Origin: Spirochaetales bacterium
GTDB lineage: Bacteria > Spirochaetota > Spirochaetia > UBA9216
NCBI GenBank assembly: GCA_016839055.1
Contig: JAEKNX010000004.1
Location: 1 to 64,000, forward strand
Direction of reading: 5' to 3'
Length of the DNA: 64,000 bases
The translations under genes were made by a program, and so were the position numbers. The notes under the pieces were generated by a model. That model worked only from the letters and a program-made list of their open reading frames with translations. It did not search any database and had not been told where the DNA came from. Positions 53,327 to 61,330 of this stretch are shown in pieces (the first letter of the stretch is position 1; every line of letters begins with the position of its first letter).

Positions 53327-53354
53327 TTGACAAATCATCTGAATCGTATAAGAT
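53327..53354 (+). promoter_or_regulatory. Promoter of gntR
   Basis: TTGACA (53327-53332), 16-bp spacer, TAAGAT (53349-53354). The predicted transcription start near 53361 falls inside the 22-bp palindrome. Confidence 0.7.
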
Positions 53355-53357
53355 ATT

Positions 53358-53379
53358 TATAGATTGCATGCAATCTATA
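53358..53379. promoter_or_regulatory. 22-bp perfect palindrome, probable GntR operator
   Basis: TATAGATTGC followed by its exact reverse complement (the whole reads the same on both strands, centre 53368/53369). It begins 3 bp after the -10 hexamer and covers the likely transcription start of the GntR gene, the classic place for autorepression. The core ATTGCATGCAAT is the type of inverted repeat bound by FadR/FCD-subfamily regulators. No second copy is evident before gabT or abfD. Confidence 0.75.
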
Positions 53380-53407
53380 GTAAATACATACAAAGGCGCA
53401 GAATTGC

Positions 53408-54067
53408 ATGGCAGATCGTAAAAAGCTTGGGGATACTATCTATAAAGAAATAACAGATATGATTCTGAGGCAGGAGATCGCCTGCGGAGACAAGATTGCT
53501 GTTGATTCTCTATCAAAAAAACTCGGAGTCAGCCGGACTCCGGTTACTGAAGCAATACAGAGACTAGCCAAAGAAGGCATTGTAAAACTCTCCCCTCACC
53601 GAAGCGCTGAGGTTATTGAGTTAACAAAAAAAGACATAACCGACCTTGGATTAACCAGGGTTGCCCTGGATACTCTTGCAGTTCAACTTGCCGTGCGAAA
53701 CGGCAGCGATGCCGAATTCGATGAGCTTCGAAAGGTCGCTCAGCAGTGTTATGACGTTGCAAAATCAGGAGATATCTTCAATTGGATAAGACTCGAATGT
53801 GAGTTTCACCTGGGGCTGGCAAAGATAGGCAAGAATGAGAACCTCTCGAAGATAATGGAAGATCTTTACCTCAAGGTAAGGCTGCTGCAGTTTGTCACTT
53901 ACGAAGACAGTGAGGTCAGCCTGAACATGATTAAACTTCATTTTGATATTATAGATAAGCTTAAAGAGCGCGATGTAGATGGAGTTATCAGCTTTATTCA
54001 CAAGCATCTGGCATACTTCTATGATCTCAATGATCATGCAATCAATACAATAAGGATGAATTTTTAG
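53408..54067 (+). CDS. GntR-family regulator (FCD subfamily) of the GABA operon
   Basis: 219 residues. The N-terminal winged helix includes DKIAVDSLSKKLGVSRTPVT and KEGIVKLSPHRSAEVIE. The C-terminal all-helical FCD domain (about 80-219) has the metal-binding aspartate/histidine positions around RLECEFHLGLAKIG and MIKLHFDIIDKL. Ligands of this subgroup are usually small carboxylates or acyl-CoA compounds, so 4-hydroxybutyrate, GABA or crotonyl-CoA are candidates. It is the first gene on the strand of the operon, 83 bp before abfD, and a perfect palindrome overlaps its own promoter. Confidence 0.9.
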   Translation: MADRKKLGDTIYKEITDMILRQEIACGDKIAVDSLSKKLGVSRTPVTEAIQRLAKEGIVKLSPHRSAEVIELTKKDITDLGLTRVALDTLAVQLAVRNGSDAEFDELRKVAQQCYDVAKSGDIFNWIRLECEFHLGLAKIGKNENLSKIMEDLYLKVRLLQFVTYEDSEVSLNMIKLHFDIIDKLKERDVDGVISFIHKHLAYFYDLNDHAINTIRMNF

Positions 54068-54150
54068 TTTGAAACAGGCCCGCTTTTATGTGGGAATGAA
54101 AATAAATTATTTAACAGATGCGCCGTAAATACGGGCGCGGGAGGAAGAAT

Positions 54151-55614
54151 ATGGCTTTAATGACAGGAAAGGAGTACCGGGCGAGTCTCAGAAACAGGCG
54201 TCCGCTGAATGTTTATATGGCAGGTGAGAAGCTGGACAATCCCTATGATCACCCGATTATAGCGGCATCGATCAATTCTATCGCGCTGACCTATGAGCTT
54301 GCAGAAGAGGGTTCAGTACATAGAGACGCTCTGACTGCTACATCTGCACTCACCGGTAAGAAGATTAACAGATTTTGCCATCTTCACCAGAGTCCTGAAG
54401 ATCTTTACAAAAAGGTCGGAATGCAGAGACTTCTCGGACAGCAGTGCGGAACATGCTTTCAGAGATGTGTCGGAATGGACGCATTTAATGCGACATTCTC
54501 AACAACATTTGAGATGGATGAAAAATATGGAACCGACTATCACGAAAGGTTCAAGAAATATATGCTTGATGTCGAGGAGCGGGATCTCGTAGTCGACGGC
54601 TGTATGACCGACCCCAAGGGAGATCGCGGCAAGAGGCCTCATCAGTGTAAGGATCCCGATGTCTATGTTCATGTTATCGAACGGCGTAAGGACGGCATCG
54701 TAATTCAGGGCGCTAAGGCTCATCAGACAGGATGCATCAATTCACATCACGCTCTGATAATGCCCACGGTAACGATGGGTGAGGATGACAAGGACTTTGC
54801 TGTTACCTGTGTCGTAGAGTCGGATGATCCCGGAATAACCTATATCTATGGCCGTCAGTCATGTGATACAAGGCTTCTCGAAGATCCTGATGGGGATAAT
54901 ATGGACGCCGGAAGTCCTAACTTCGGCGGACAGGAAGCCTTGATGGTGTTCGACAATGTGTTTGTTCCCTGGGAGAGAGTCTTCATGGACGGTGAATGGG
55001 ACTTTTCCGGAATGCTCGTCGAGCGTTTTGCCGGCTACCATAGATCGAGTTATGCCTGTAAGACGGGTGTAGGAGATGTTGCAATAGGCGCCGCCCAGCT
55101 CATTGCCGAGTACAATGGAGCGGCAAAGGCCTCACATGTCAAAGACAAGATTGTCGAGATGAATCATCTCAATGAAACCATATGGTCAAGCTCTGTTGCC
55201 TGTTGTTGGCTCGGAACTAAAATGAAGGCTGGAAACTACCTCATTGATCTCCTTCTTGCAAATGTCTGTAAGCAGAATGTTACCCGCTTTCCTTACGAGA
55301 TTGCCCGGCTTCTCCAGGATATCGCAGGCGGCTTGATGGTAACGGCTCCCCATGCAAAGGATCTCGAGAATCCTGCAACATCCGAGATGGTGAAAAAATA
55401 CCTCGGTGGTGCTGACGGTGTTGATACCAGAGACAGACTTAAAGTTCTCCGCCTCATTGAAAACCTGACAATGGGCCGGGCAGCTGTCGGTTACCTCACC
55501 GAGTCGATGCATGGCGCCGGCTCTCCTCAGGCGCAGCGAATAATGATTGCCCGTCAGGCCGATGTTCAGCGAAAGAAAGAATATGCTAAAAAACTCGCGA
55601 AGATCGTGGACTAA
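54151..55614 (+). CDS. abfD: 4-hydroxybutyryl-CoA dehydratase / vinylacetyl-CoA isomerase
   Basis: 487 residues from the ATG at 54151 with GGGAGGA upstream; an earlier in-frame ATG at 54118 has none. This enzyme dehydrates 4-hydroxybutyryl-CoA to crotonyl-CoA by a ketyl radical route using FAD and a 4Fe-4S cluster. Cluster ligands are visible: Cys102 and Cys106 in CGTCFQRCV, and a His297/Cys303 pair in YHRSSYACKTGVGD, matching the region of the His and third Cys ligands in Clostridium aminobutyricum. The flavin-binding acyl-CoA dehydrogenase-like fold is complete. The enzyme is oxygen-sensitive, so the host is probably anaerobic. Next gene follows after 14 bp. Confidence 0.95.
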   Translation: MALMTGKEYRASLRNRRPLNVYMAGEKLDNPYDHPIIAASINSIALTYELAEEGSVHRDALTATSALTGKKINRFCHLHQSPEDLYKKVGMQRLLGQQCGTCFQRCVGMDAFNATFSTTFEMDEKYGTDYHERFKKYMLDVEERDLVVDGCMTDPKGDRGKRPHQCKDPDVYVHVIERRKDGIVIQGAKAHQTGCINSHHALIMPTVTMGEDDKDFAVTCVVESDDPGITYIYGRQSCDTRLLEDPDGDNMDAGSPNFGGQEALMVFDNVFVPWERVFMDGEWDFSGMLVERFAGYHRSSYACKTGVGDVAIGAAQLIAEYNGAAKASHVKDKIVEMNHLNETIWSSSVACCWLGTKMKAGNYLIDLLLANVCKQNVTRFPYEIARLLQDIAGGLMVTAPHAKDLENPATSEMVKKYLGGADGVDTRDRLKVLRLIENLTMGRAAVGYLTESMHGAGSPQAQRIMIARQADVQRKKEYAKKLAKIVD

Positions 55615-55628
55615 GGAGCAGATTGAAT

Positions 55629-56915
55629 ATGGCAGACTGGAAGACTCTGTATAATCAGAAGAAAACAGATCTCAAGACCGCCGTCGAAAAAAGCGTAAGA
55701 TCCGGGGACCAGGTGGTTCTCGGGCATTGCGCCGGTGTGCCGGTTGAACTTACAAATGAGATGATGGCCCAGGCGGGCAGGTTGAAAGATGTCCGCGTTT
55801 TTCACATGGTTCCCCTGCATGACTGCTCCTACTGCGACCCTAAGTGGGAAGGAACATTCAGGCATACGACTATATTTGCAGGAGGGCCCACCCGGAACTC
55901 GATTAACGAGGGGCGGGGCGACTTCATTCCCTGTTTTTTCTCCGAACTTCCCGGAAGGCTGCGCGACGGTTCCATCGATTGTGATGTCGCGATGATAATG
56001 GTCTCCCCTCCGGATGAGGACGGCTTCATGAGTTACGGCATCTCGGTCGATTACACTCTTCAGGCCGCATCGTCAGCCCGAGTTGTAGTTGCCGAGGTAA
56101 ACCCTAAGATGCCGAGAACATTCGGCTCCTGCATCCATGTCTCGGAGATCGATTATCTAGTCGAGACCGATTATTACCCAATAGAGATTCCTCTGCCGAA
56201 GATTACCGAAGTGGAAGAGAAGATCGGCGAATTTGTGGCCGGACTTGTCCCTGACGGCGCGAATCTTCAGCTCGGAATAGGCGCTATTCCCGATGCCGTC
56301 CTGCACTTTCTCACAGAGAAAAAGGACCTCGGTATACATTCTGAGATGTTCTCGGACGGAGTAGTGGATCTCTACGAGAAGGGCGTTGTTACCAATAAAT
56401 ACAACAATCTGAATCCTGGGAAATTTGTAGCAACCTTCCTTATGGGAACCAGGCGTCTCTATGATTTTGTTAATAATAATCCGGACATCGTCATGAAGCC
56501 GGTTGATTATACTAACAATGTCCTGGTTGCTGGCCGGCTGAATAACCTCATCTCCATCAATTCGGCTATCGAGGTGGATCTCTACGGTCAGGTATGCGCC
56601 GATATGATAGGCTCCAAGCAGTTCTCGGCCGTAGGCGGCCAGGTTGATTTTGTCCGCTCTGCGATGCACTCAGAGGGCGGCAAGTCAATAATAGCCTTCC
56701 CGTCCACCGGACGGAATGGCACTATCTCGAGGATTACGGCCCGACTCAATGAGGGCGCCTGCGTTACTACCTCCCGCCATGATGTTGACTACATCGTGAC
56801 CGAGTACGGAGTAGCGCATTTAAAGGGCAGGAGCAATGCCGAGCGTGCCGAAGCTTTAATAAATATCGCCCATCCTGATTTTCGGGATGCTCTCAGAGCG
56901 GGAAGGCAGGGATAG
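55629..56915 (+). CDS. abfT: 4-hydroxybutyrate CoA-transferase
   Basis: 428 residues, acetyl-CoA hydrolase/transferase family (Cat1/AbfT type). AAGGAG lies 10 bp before the ATG. The catalytic glutamate is expected in GIHSEMFSDGVVDLYEKG (near 239), and the oxyanion/CoA loops LQLGIGAIPDAVLHFL and AVGGQVDFVRSAMHSEGG are conserved. It moves CoA from acetyl-CoA to 4-hydroxybutyrate, giving acetate and 4-hydroxybutyryl-CoA for AbfD. It lies 14 bp after abfD and 4 bp before the crotonase gene, with tight operon spacing. Confidence 0.92.
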   Translation: MADWKTLYNQKKTDLKTAVEKSVRSGDQVVLGHCAGVPVELTNEMMAQAGRLKDVRVFHMVPLHDCSYCDPKWEGTFRHTTIFAGGPTRNSINEGRGDFIPCFFSELPGRLRDGSIDCDVAMIMVSPPDEDGFMSYGISVDYTLQAASSARVVVAEVNPKMPRTFGSCIHVSEIDYLVETDYYPIEIPLPKITEVEEKIGEFVAGLVPDGANLQLGIGAIPDAVLHFLTEKKDLGIHSEMFSDGVVDLYEKGVVTNKYNNLNPGKFVATFLMGTRRLYDFVNNNPDIVMKPVDYTNNVLVAGRLNNLISINSAIEVDLYGQVCADMIGSKQFSAVGGQVDFVRSAMHSEGGKSIIAFPSTGRNGTISRITARLNEGACVTTSRHDVDYIVTEYGVAHLKGRSNAERAEALINIAHPDFRDALRAGRQG

Positions 56916-56919
56916 AATA

Positions 56920-57708
56920 ATGGAATCCTCGAATTTGAAATACGAGAGGAAGGGCAATGCTCTTCTTCTGACATTCACAAATCCTGAGACCCTTAATTCC
57001 CTGAGCAGAGAGGTCCTCGCGGATTTCTCTGCAGCCCTGACCGAGATTGCCGAACTTGCGGATAAGGATAAAACAATCCGGAGTCTGATTTTAACCGGTG
57101 AAGGCCGAGCCTTCATAGCAGGAGCCGATATTAAGGAGATGAGCTCGATGAGTGCCGTCGAGGCCTGTGAATTTTCGAGGCTCGGAAACTCGGTGCTGAT
57201 GAAGCTTGAGAATATGAGGCTGCCTGTTATTGCCGCCGTCAACGGCTTTGCCCTGGGCGGAGGCCTCGAGGTTGTACTTGCCTGTGACTTTGCCTATATT
57301 TCAAAAAAGGCGAGGCTGGGGCTGCCGGAGGCTACCCTCGGCATTATTCCGGGTTTCGGTGGAAACAAAAGGCTGACCGACCGTATAGGAAGGGCTGCGG
57401 CTAAAGAGCTTATCTATACCGGGCGGATGATCGATGCTGTAGAGGCTCATCGACTGGGTATCGCGAACAGGCTCTGCGAGCCCGATTCGTTGATAGAGGA
57501 CGTTCTATCCCTGTCGGATGAAATGGAAAAGGCTAGTCCTAATTCGCTCCTTGAGGTCAAAGAGCTTCTGAACCTCTGTAGCGATAATGATCTTCAGACG
57601 ATGCTGGCCTTTGAAACGAATAAATTTGGTTTGGTTTTCTCTCATCCTGATGGGCTTGAGGGAAAAAACGCGTTCATAGAAAAAAGAAAACCTGAATGGA
57701 GGAAATGA
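56920..57708 (+). CDS. crt: Enoyl-CoA hydratase (crotonase)
   Basis: 262 residues when started at the ATG at 56920, four bases after the abfT stop and with GGCAGGGA upstream; an earlier in-frame ATG at 56887 overlaps abfT. Unlike the homologue at 17608, both catalytic glutamates are present: [11 protein letters not shown] and [15 protein letters not shown]. The oxyanion hole is IAGADIKEM. It hydrates crotonyl-CoA from AbfD to 3-hydroxybutyryl-CoA. Its stop TGA overlaps the ATGATG at which the thiolase begins. Confidence 0.92.
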   Translation: MESSNLKYERKGNALLLTFTNPETLNSLSREVLADFSAALTEIAELADKDKTIRSLILTGEGRAFIAGADIKEMSSMSAVEACEFSRLGNSVLMKLENMRLPVIAAVNGFALGGGLEVVLACDFAYISKKARLGLPEATLGIIPGFGGNKRLTDRIGRAAAKELIYTGRMIDAVEAHRLGIANRLCEPDSLIEDVLSLSDEMEKASPNSLLEVKELLNLCSDNDLQTMLAFETNKFGLVFSHPDGLEGKNAFIEKRKPEWRK

Positions 57709-58892
57709 TGAAGGAAGTTTACATTGTTGATGCACTAAGAACGGCTGTAGGAAATTTTGGCGGAAGCCTGTCTGAAATTCCCGCTGCAAAGATTGCGGAA
57801 CCTGTTATAAGGGAGATTCTCAAGAGGAATAATCTTGAAGGAAAGGATGTTGATGAGGTTCTCCTTGGAAATGTTCTTCAGGCCGGACAGGGTCAGAATC
57901 CCGCTCGTCAGGCCCTGCTCTATGCTGGTATCCCCAAGGAAAAGACCGCCCTCACTGTCAACATGGTCTGCGGATCAGGCCTCAGGACTGTCGCCATGGC
58001 CGCCCAGAGTCTGAAATGTGAAGATGCAGATATTATTATAGCCGGCGGAACCGAGAATATGTCTCTGGCTCCCTACCTTCTTCCAAAGGCCAGAACCGGC
58101 CTCAGAATGGGAGACGGAGCTGTCGTGGATGAAATGATTAAGGACGGCCTCTGGGATGTTTTTAATGATTACCACATGGGAATAACCGCCGAGAACCTTG
58201 CGGAGAAATATGAGATAAGTCGCGGGGAGCAGGACCTTTTTGCGGCCGGTTCACAGAATAAGGCTGAAGCGGCAATAAAGGATGGAAAATTCAAGGACGA
58301 AATTCTTCCGTTCGAGATTCCGCAGAGAAAGGGTGAGCCTATTATTTTCGACACCGACGAGTTTCCGAAGATGGGTGTTACTCCCGAAGGCCTCGGAAAA
58401 CTCAGACCTGCTTTTAAGAAAGATGGAACAGTAACCGCCGCAAACGCTTCTGGAATTAATGACGGTGCTGCAATAATCCTAATGGCAGGAGCTGATGCTG
58501 TAAAGAAGAAGAACCTCAAGCCCATGGCCAAGATCGTGTCCTACGGCTGGGCCGGAGTTGATCCTTCGATCATGGGGATAGGTCCCGTTGAGGCTGTCAG
58601 AAAGGCCCTCGCTAAAGCCGGCTGGAGCATTGATGATCTTGAGCTCATAGAGGCAAATGAAGCATTTGCGGCCCAGTCCCTCTCTGTTAACAAGGAACTC
58701 GGCTGGAATACCGATATCATCAACGTGAATGGCGGCGCAATTGCTATTGGTCACCCAATCGGCGCGAGCGGCGCTAGAATTCTCGTAACTCTGTTGTATG
58801 AAATGAAGAAGAGGGGTCTAAAGAAAGGCCTCGCAACCCTATGTATCGGCGGCGGAATGGGTGTAGCCCTCTGCGTTGAAATGGTAGGTTAA
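57708..58892 (+). CDS. thlA: Acetyl-CoA acetyltransferase (thiolase)
   Basis: 394 residues taking the ATG at 57708, 5 bp after GGAGG inside the end of crt; ATGs at 57705 and 57696 are alternatives. Catalytic residues are Cys88 in [11 protein letters not shown], His349 in [14 protein letters not shown] and Cys379 in [12 protein letters not shown]. It splits acetoacetyl-CoA with CoA into two acetyl-CoA, the last carbon step of GABA breakdown. The stop lies inside the first hairpin of the intercistronic element that follows. Confidence 0.95.
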   Translation: MKEVYIVDALRTAVGNFGGSLSEIPAAKIAEPVIREILKRNNLEGKDVDEVLLGNVLQAGQGQNPARQALLYAGIPKEKTALTVNMVCGSGLRTVAMAAQSLKCEDADIIIAGGTENMSLAPYLLPKARTGLRMGDGAVVDEMIKDGLWDVFNDYHMGITAENLAEKYEISRGEQDLFAAGSQNKAEAAIKDGKFKDEILPFEIPQRKGEPIIFDTDEFPKMGVTPEGLGKLRPAFKKDGTVTAANASGINDGAAIILMAGADAVKKKNLKPMAKIVSYGWAGVDPSIMGIGPVEAVRKALAKAGWSIDDLELIEANEAFAAQSLSVNKELGWNTDIINVNGGAIAIGHPIGASGARILVTLLYEMKKRGLKKGLATLCIGGGMGVALCVEMVG

Positions 58893-58978
58893 TTGAACCT
58901 CCATGTTCAATTAACCTAATGAAGTTTCAGAAGCGGTGCTTCTGAAACTTCCTATCAAACCCCGCTCTCCATGGCGGG
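58885..58978 (+). other. Intercistronic three-hairpin element A (thiolase-hbd)
   Basis: Three perfect or near-perfect hairpins in 94 bp. H1: 14-bp stem 58885-58898 / 58905-58918 with loop CTCCAT; the thiolase stop is in its left arm. H2: 14-bp stem 58921-58934 / 58938-58951 with loop GGT. H3: CCCGCT (58961-58966), loop CTCCAT, GGCGGG (58973-58978), closing pair T-G. AAAGGAGGAG for hbd follows. No T tract, so these are not simple terminators. A like-organised element follows hbd. Confidence 0.85.
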
Positions 58979-58998
58979 AATAAAAGGAGGAGATAATT

Positions 58999-59850
58999 AT
59001 GGTAGTTAAGACTATAGGAGTATACGGCGGCGGAACAATGGGCAACGGTATTGTCCAGGTCTGCGCACAGGCCGGGTTCACTGTGCAGCTGGTGTCAAGA
59101 AGGCAGGAAACTGTCGACAAGGCCGTGGCGACAATAACGAAGAATCTCGAACGGATGGTAAGCAAGGAGAGGATAAGCGAGGATGACAAGGCCGCGGCCC
59201 TCGGATGCATCAGGACATCAATTGATGTAAATGATTTTGCCGCCTGCGACATGGTCATAGAGGCTGTTGCCGAAGACCGGGAAATTAAGAAAATCGTATT
59301 CGAGACCCTCTCGGGCATAGTGTCGGATGATTGTATTCTCGCAACCAACACCTCAACAATATCAGTTACCGAGATTGCTACTTACGCCGCAAAGCCCGAG
59401 AGACTCATCGGCATGCATTTCATGAATCCGGTTCCGGTCATGAAGCTTATCGAAGTAATAGCTGCTCTTCAGACTAGGGCTGATGTTACTGAGGCAGTCC
59501 TGGAAGTTTCGAAAAAGATCGGGAAAACTGCAGTCCTCGTGAAGGACTCTCCGGGATTTGTCCTCAATAGGATTCTGATTCCTGTCATAAACGAGGGAAT
59601 AGGATGCCTAGCCGATGGTCTGGCCGATGCAGCCGCCATCGATGAGATAATGAAGCTTGGAGCTAATCACCCGATTGGGCCTCTGGCCCTCGGAGACCTT
59701 GTAGGTCTCGATGTATGCCTGAAGATTATGGAAGTACTCTACAGTGATTTTGGAGATTCGAAGTACCGGCCACACCCCCTCCTTCGGAGAATGGTTGCGG
59801 CAGGTTACCTTGGACGAAAAACAGGCAAGGGTTTTTACGATTATAATTAA
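58999..59850 (+). CDS. hbd: 3-hydroxybutyryl-CoA dehydrogenase
   Basis: 283 residues, the usual short form, with AAAGGAGGAG before the ATG. The NAD-binding motif is [20 protein letters not shown], with the middle glycine pattern slightly different from GxGxxG. The catalytic histidine-glutamate pair is in [19 protein letters not shown], and [14 protein letters not shown] and [16 protein letters not shown] are typical of the C-terminal domain. It oxidises 3-hydroxybutyryl-CoA to acetoacetyl-CoA, yielding NADH that balances the alcohol dehydrogenase step. It is the only gene of the operon bracketed on both sides by structured elements. Confidence 0.94.
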   Translation: MVVKTIGVYGGGTMGNGIVQVCAQAGFTVQLVSRRQETVDKAVATITKNLERMVSKERISEDDKAAALGCIRTSIDVNDFAACDMVIEAVAEDREIKKIVFETLSGIVSDDCILATNTSTISVTEIATYAAKPERLIGMHFMNPVPVMKLIEVIAALQTRADVTEAVLEVSKKIGKTAVLVKDSPGFVLNRILIPVINEGIGCLADGLADAAAIDEIMKLGANHPIGPLALGDLVGLDVCLKIMEVLYSDFGDSKYRPHPLLRRMVAAGYLGRKTGKGFYDYN

Positions 59851-59855
59851 AAAGG

Positions 59856-59950
59856 AATGATGATTGTCCTTCCATGTTCAATCATCATTTTCAGGTTGAG
59901 AAGCATTGCCGCATCAGCCTGAATTCCCATCTCTGCCGTCCATGGCAGGG
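59856..59950 (+). other. Intercistronic three-hairpin element B (hbd-alcohol dehydrogenase)
   Basis: H1: 11-bp stem 59856-59866 / 59879-59889; inside it a C-G pair closes the loop TTCCAT. H2: TTCAGGTTGA (59890-59899) with TCAGCCTGAA (59914-59923), all paired with one U-G. H3: CTCTGCC (59931-59937), loop GTCCAT, GGCAGGG (59944-59950), one U-G. The order and the NTCCAT loops repeat those of element A while stems differ. A 34-codon frame starts at the AUG next to the H1 loop and ends across the next gene's ATG (ATGA). Confidence 0.82.
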
Positions 59951-59974
59951 AAGCTCTATCAGTAGGAGAACAAG

Positions 59975-61111
59975 ATGAATATTTGGCCTGTACCCCAGGT
60001 TAAAATCGGGGAAAACTCAATATTAGAAATACCTGCTGCACTCGACTCTCTCGGTGCGGACAAGGTCATGGTTGTAACCGATTCCGGTATAATCAAGGCC
60101 GGAATATACGCAAAGATCGAGAAGGTTCTCAAAGATGCGGGAAAACAGATAATTCTCGTTGATGATGTGAAACCAGATCCCTCAATGCAGCTCGTCGACA
60201 GTATCGCCCGGAAGGCCCGGACAAGCGGTGCCCAGGCAGTTATAGGTCTCGGCGGAGGAAGCTCAATCGACTCGGCAAAGGTCGCGGCGGCTCTCGTCGG
60301 AAACGAGGGAAGCATCAAGGACTATCTGGGTGTCGGTCTTCTGCCGAAGCCGGGGCTTCCGATTCTTGCTGTCCCGACAACCGCCGGAACAGGATCAGAG
60401 GTTACTTATCTCTCAATTTTGTCAGATCTTGAGAATGAGACGAAGAAGGGATTCGGAACACCATTTATAATGCCGAAGTTTGCCTTCCTCGATCCTCTCT
60501 TGACCCTGGGCCTGCCTCCCCATATCACGGCGGCTACCGGAATGGATGCTCTCTGCCACTGCGTCGAGGCTTATACCTCGGCCAATGCGAATGACTACAG
60601 CGACGCCATGGCAGTGAAGGCAATAAAACTCATTGGAGCAAATATCCGGACAGCCTTTAATGATGGTGCAAACATTAAAGCGCGTGAAAACATGCTTATA
60701 GGAAGCCTTATGGCCGGCATTGCCTTTGCAAACGCCGGGGTTACAGCCGTTCACGCCTTTGCATACCCACTGGGAGGCATGTTTCATGTGCCCCACGGCC
60801 TCGCGAACAGTCTGATGCTGCCCGTCATTATTAAATTCAACGCCTCGGCCATGAAAGACCGCTTCGGCCATGTAGCCGAGCTCCTGACCGGAAAGACTGG
60901 TGTCGACTGGCAGGACTGTATAGCGGAGGTTGAGAGACTCAGTGAGGATGTTAAATTGCCGCGGAACCTTAAGGCTATAGATATTCCCGAGGATGCCATA
61001 GGTCCAATGTCAGTTTCAGTGATGGATCAGACCAGACTGCTGGTAAATAACCCCCGGGAAGTGACCCAGGCTGACGCCTTCGATATTTATACCGAGGCTT
61101 ATAATAGATAA
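59975..61111 (+). CDS. Iron-containing alcohol dehydrogenase, probable 4-hydroxybutyrate dehydrogenase
   Basis: 378 residues with GTAGGAG before the ATG. Group III alcohol dehydrogenase: the NAD-binding GLGGGSSIDSAKVAAALV, the metal ligands in GMDALCHCVEAYTS and AFAYPLGGMFHVPHGLANS are intact. Related enzymes use 1,3-propanediol, methanol or 4-hydroxybutyrate; the operon makes 4-hydroxybutyrate the most likely product, by NADH-dependent reduction of succinate semialdehyde. This consumes the NADH formed by Hbd. It is the final gene before a strong terminator. Confidence 0.88.
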   Translation: MNIWPVPQVKIGENSILEIPAALDSLGADKVMVVTDSGIIKAGIYAKIEKVLKDAGKQIILVDDVKPDPSMQLVDSIARKARTSGAQAVIGLGGGSSIDSAKVAAALVGNEGSIKDYLGVGLLPKPGLPILAVPTTAGTGSEVTYLSILSDLENETKKGFGTPFIMPKFAFLDPLLTLGLPPHITAATGMDALCHCVEAYTSANANDYSDAMAVKAIKLIGANIRTAFNDGANIKARENMLIGSLMAGIAFANAGVTAVHAFAYPLGGMFHVPHGLANSLMLPVIIKFNASAMKDRFGHVAELLTGKTGVDWQDCIAEVERLSEDVKLPRNLKAIDIPEDAIGPMSVSVMDQTRLLVNNPREVTQADAFDIYTEAYNR

Positions 61112-61130
61112 GGCCCGACATAACAACCCG

Positions 61131-61166
61131 GCTGCTTTTAATTCCGGTTAAAAGCAGCTTTTTTTT
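61131..61166 (+). terminator. Rho-independent terminator of the GABA operon
   Basis: GCTGCTTTTAA (61131-61141), loop TTCCGG, TTAAAAGCAGC (61148-61158), then eight T. The 11-bp stem is perfect and it lies 19 bp after the dehydrogenase stop. Confidence 0.92.
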
Positions 61167-61330
61167 TAATTGGAAGCCGGTTTCAGCTCTTGATTGAAAA
61201 GGATATTTATAATACTGTCCTATTGCTTGAACAAATGCCTCCTTGATTTTTCGTTTCACAGCTTATATTCGCTTTTTTTTCATCAGAAGTGGACGTTTGT
61301 ATTTCAGCTTATTATAATGATAGATGGACT

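Larger units (their letters stand above)
53002..53407. other. 406-bp gap between gabT and gntR
   Basis: The 5' end holds the gabT hairpin and the 3' end the gntR promoter and operator, listed separately. In the middle (about 53075-53320) I see no convincing gene. A 46-codon frame at 53123-53263 has a hydrophobic C-terminus but no Shine-Dalgarno. Confidence 0.6.

Noticed and set aside
58885-59950. hbd flanked by two similar inverted-repeat elements, as in an integron gene cassette
   Set aside because: Neither element has the attC core pairs (RYYYAAC and GTTRRRY) at its ends, there is no integrase, and hbd fits functionally in the operon.
59874-59978. 34-codon frame inside element B ending in ATGA with the dehydrogenase start
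   Set aside because: It has no Shine-Dalgarno and its codons lie in hairpin stems. The matching position in element A encodes only three codons, so a conserved peptide is unlikely, though translational coupling is not excluded.
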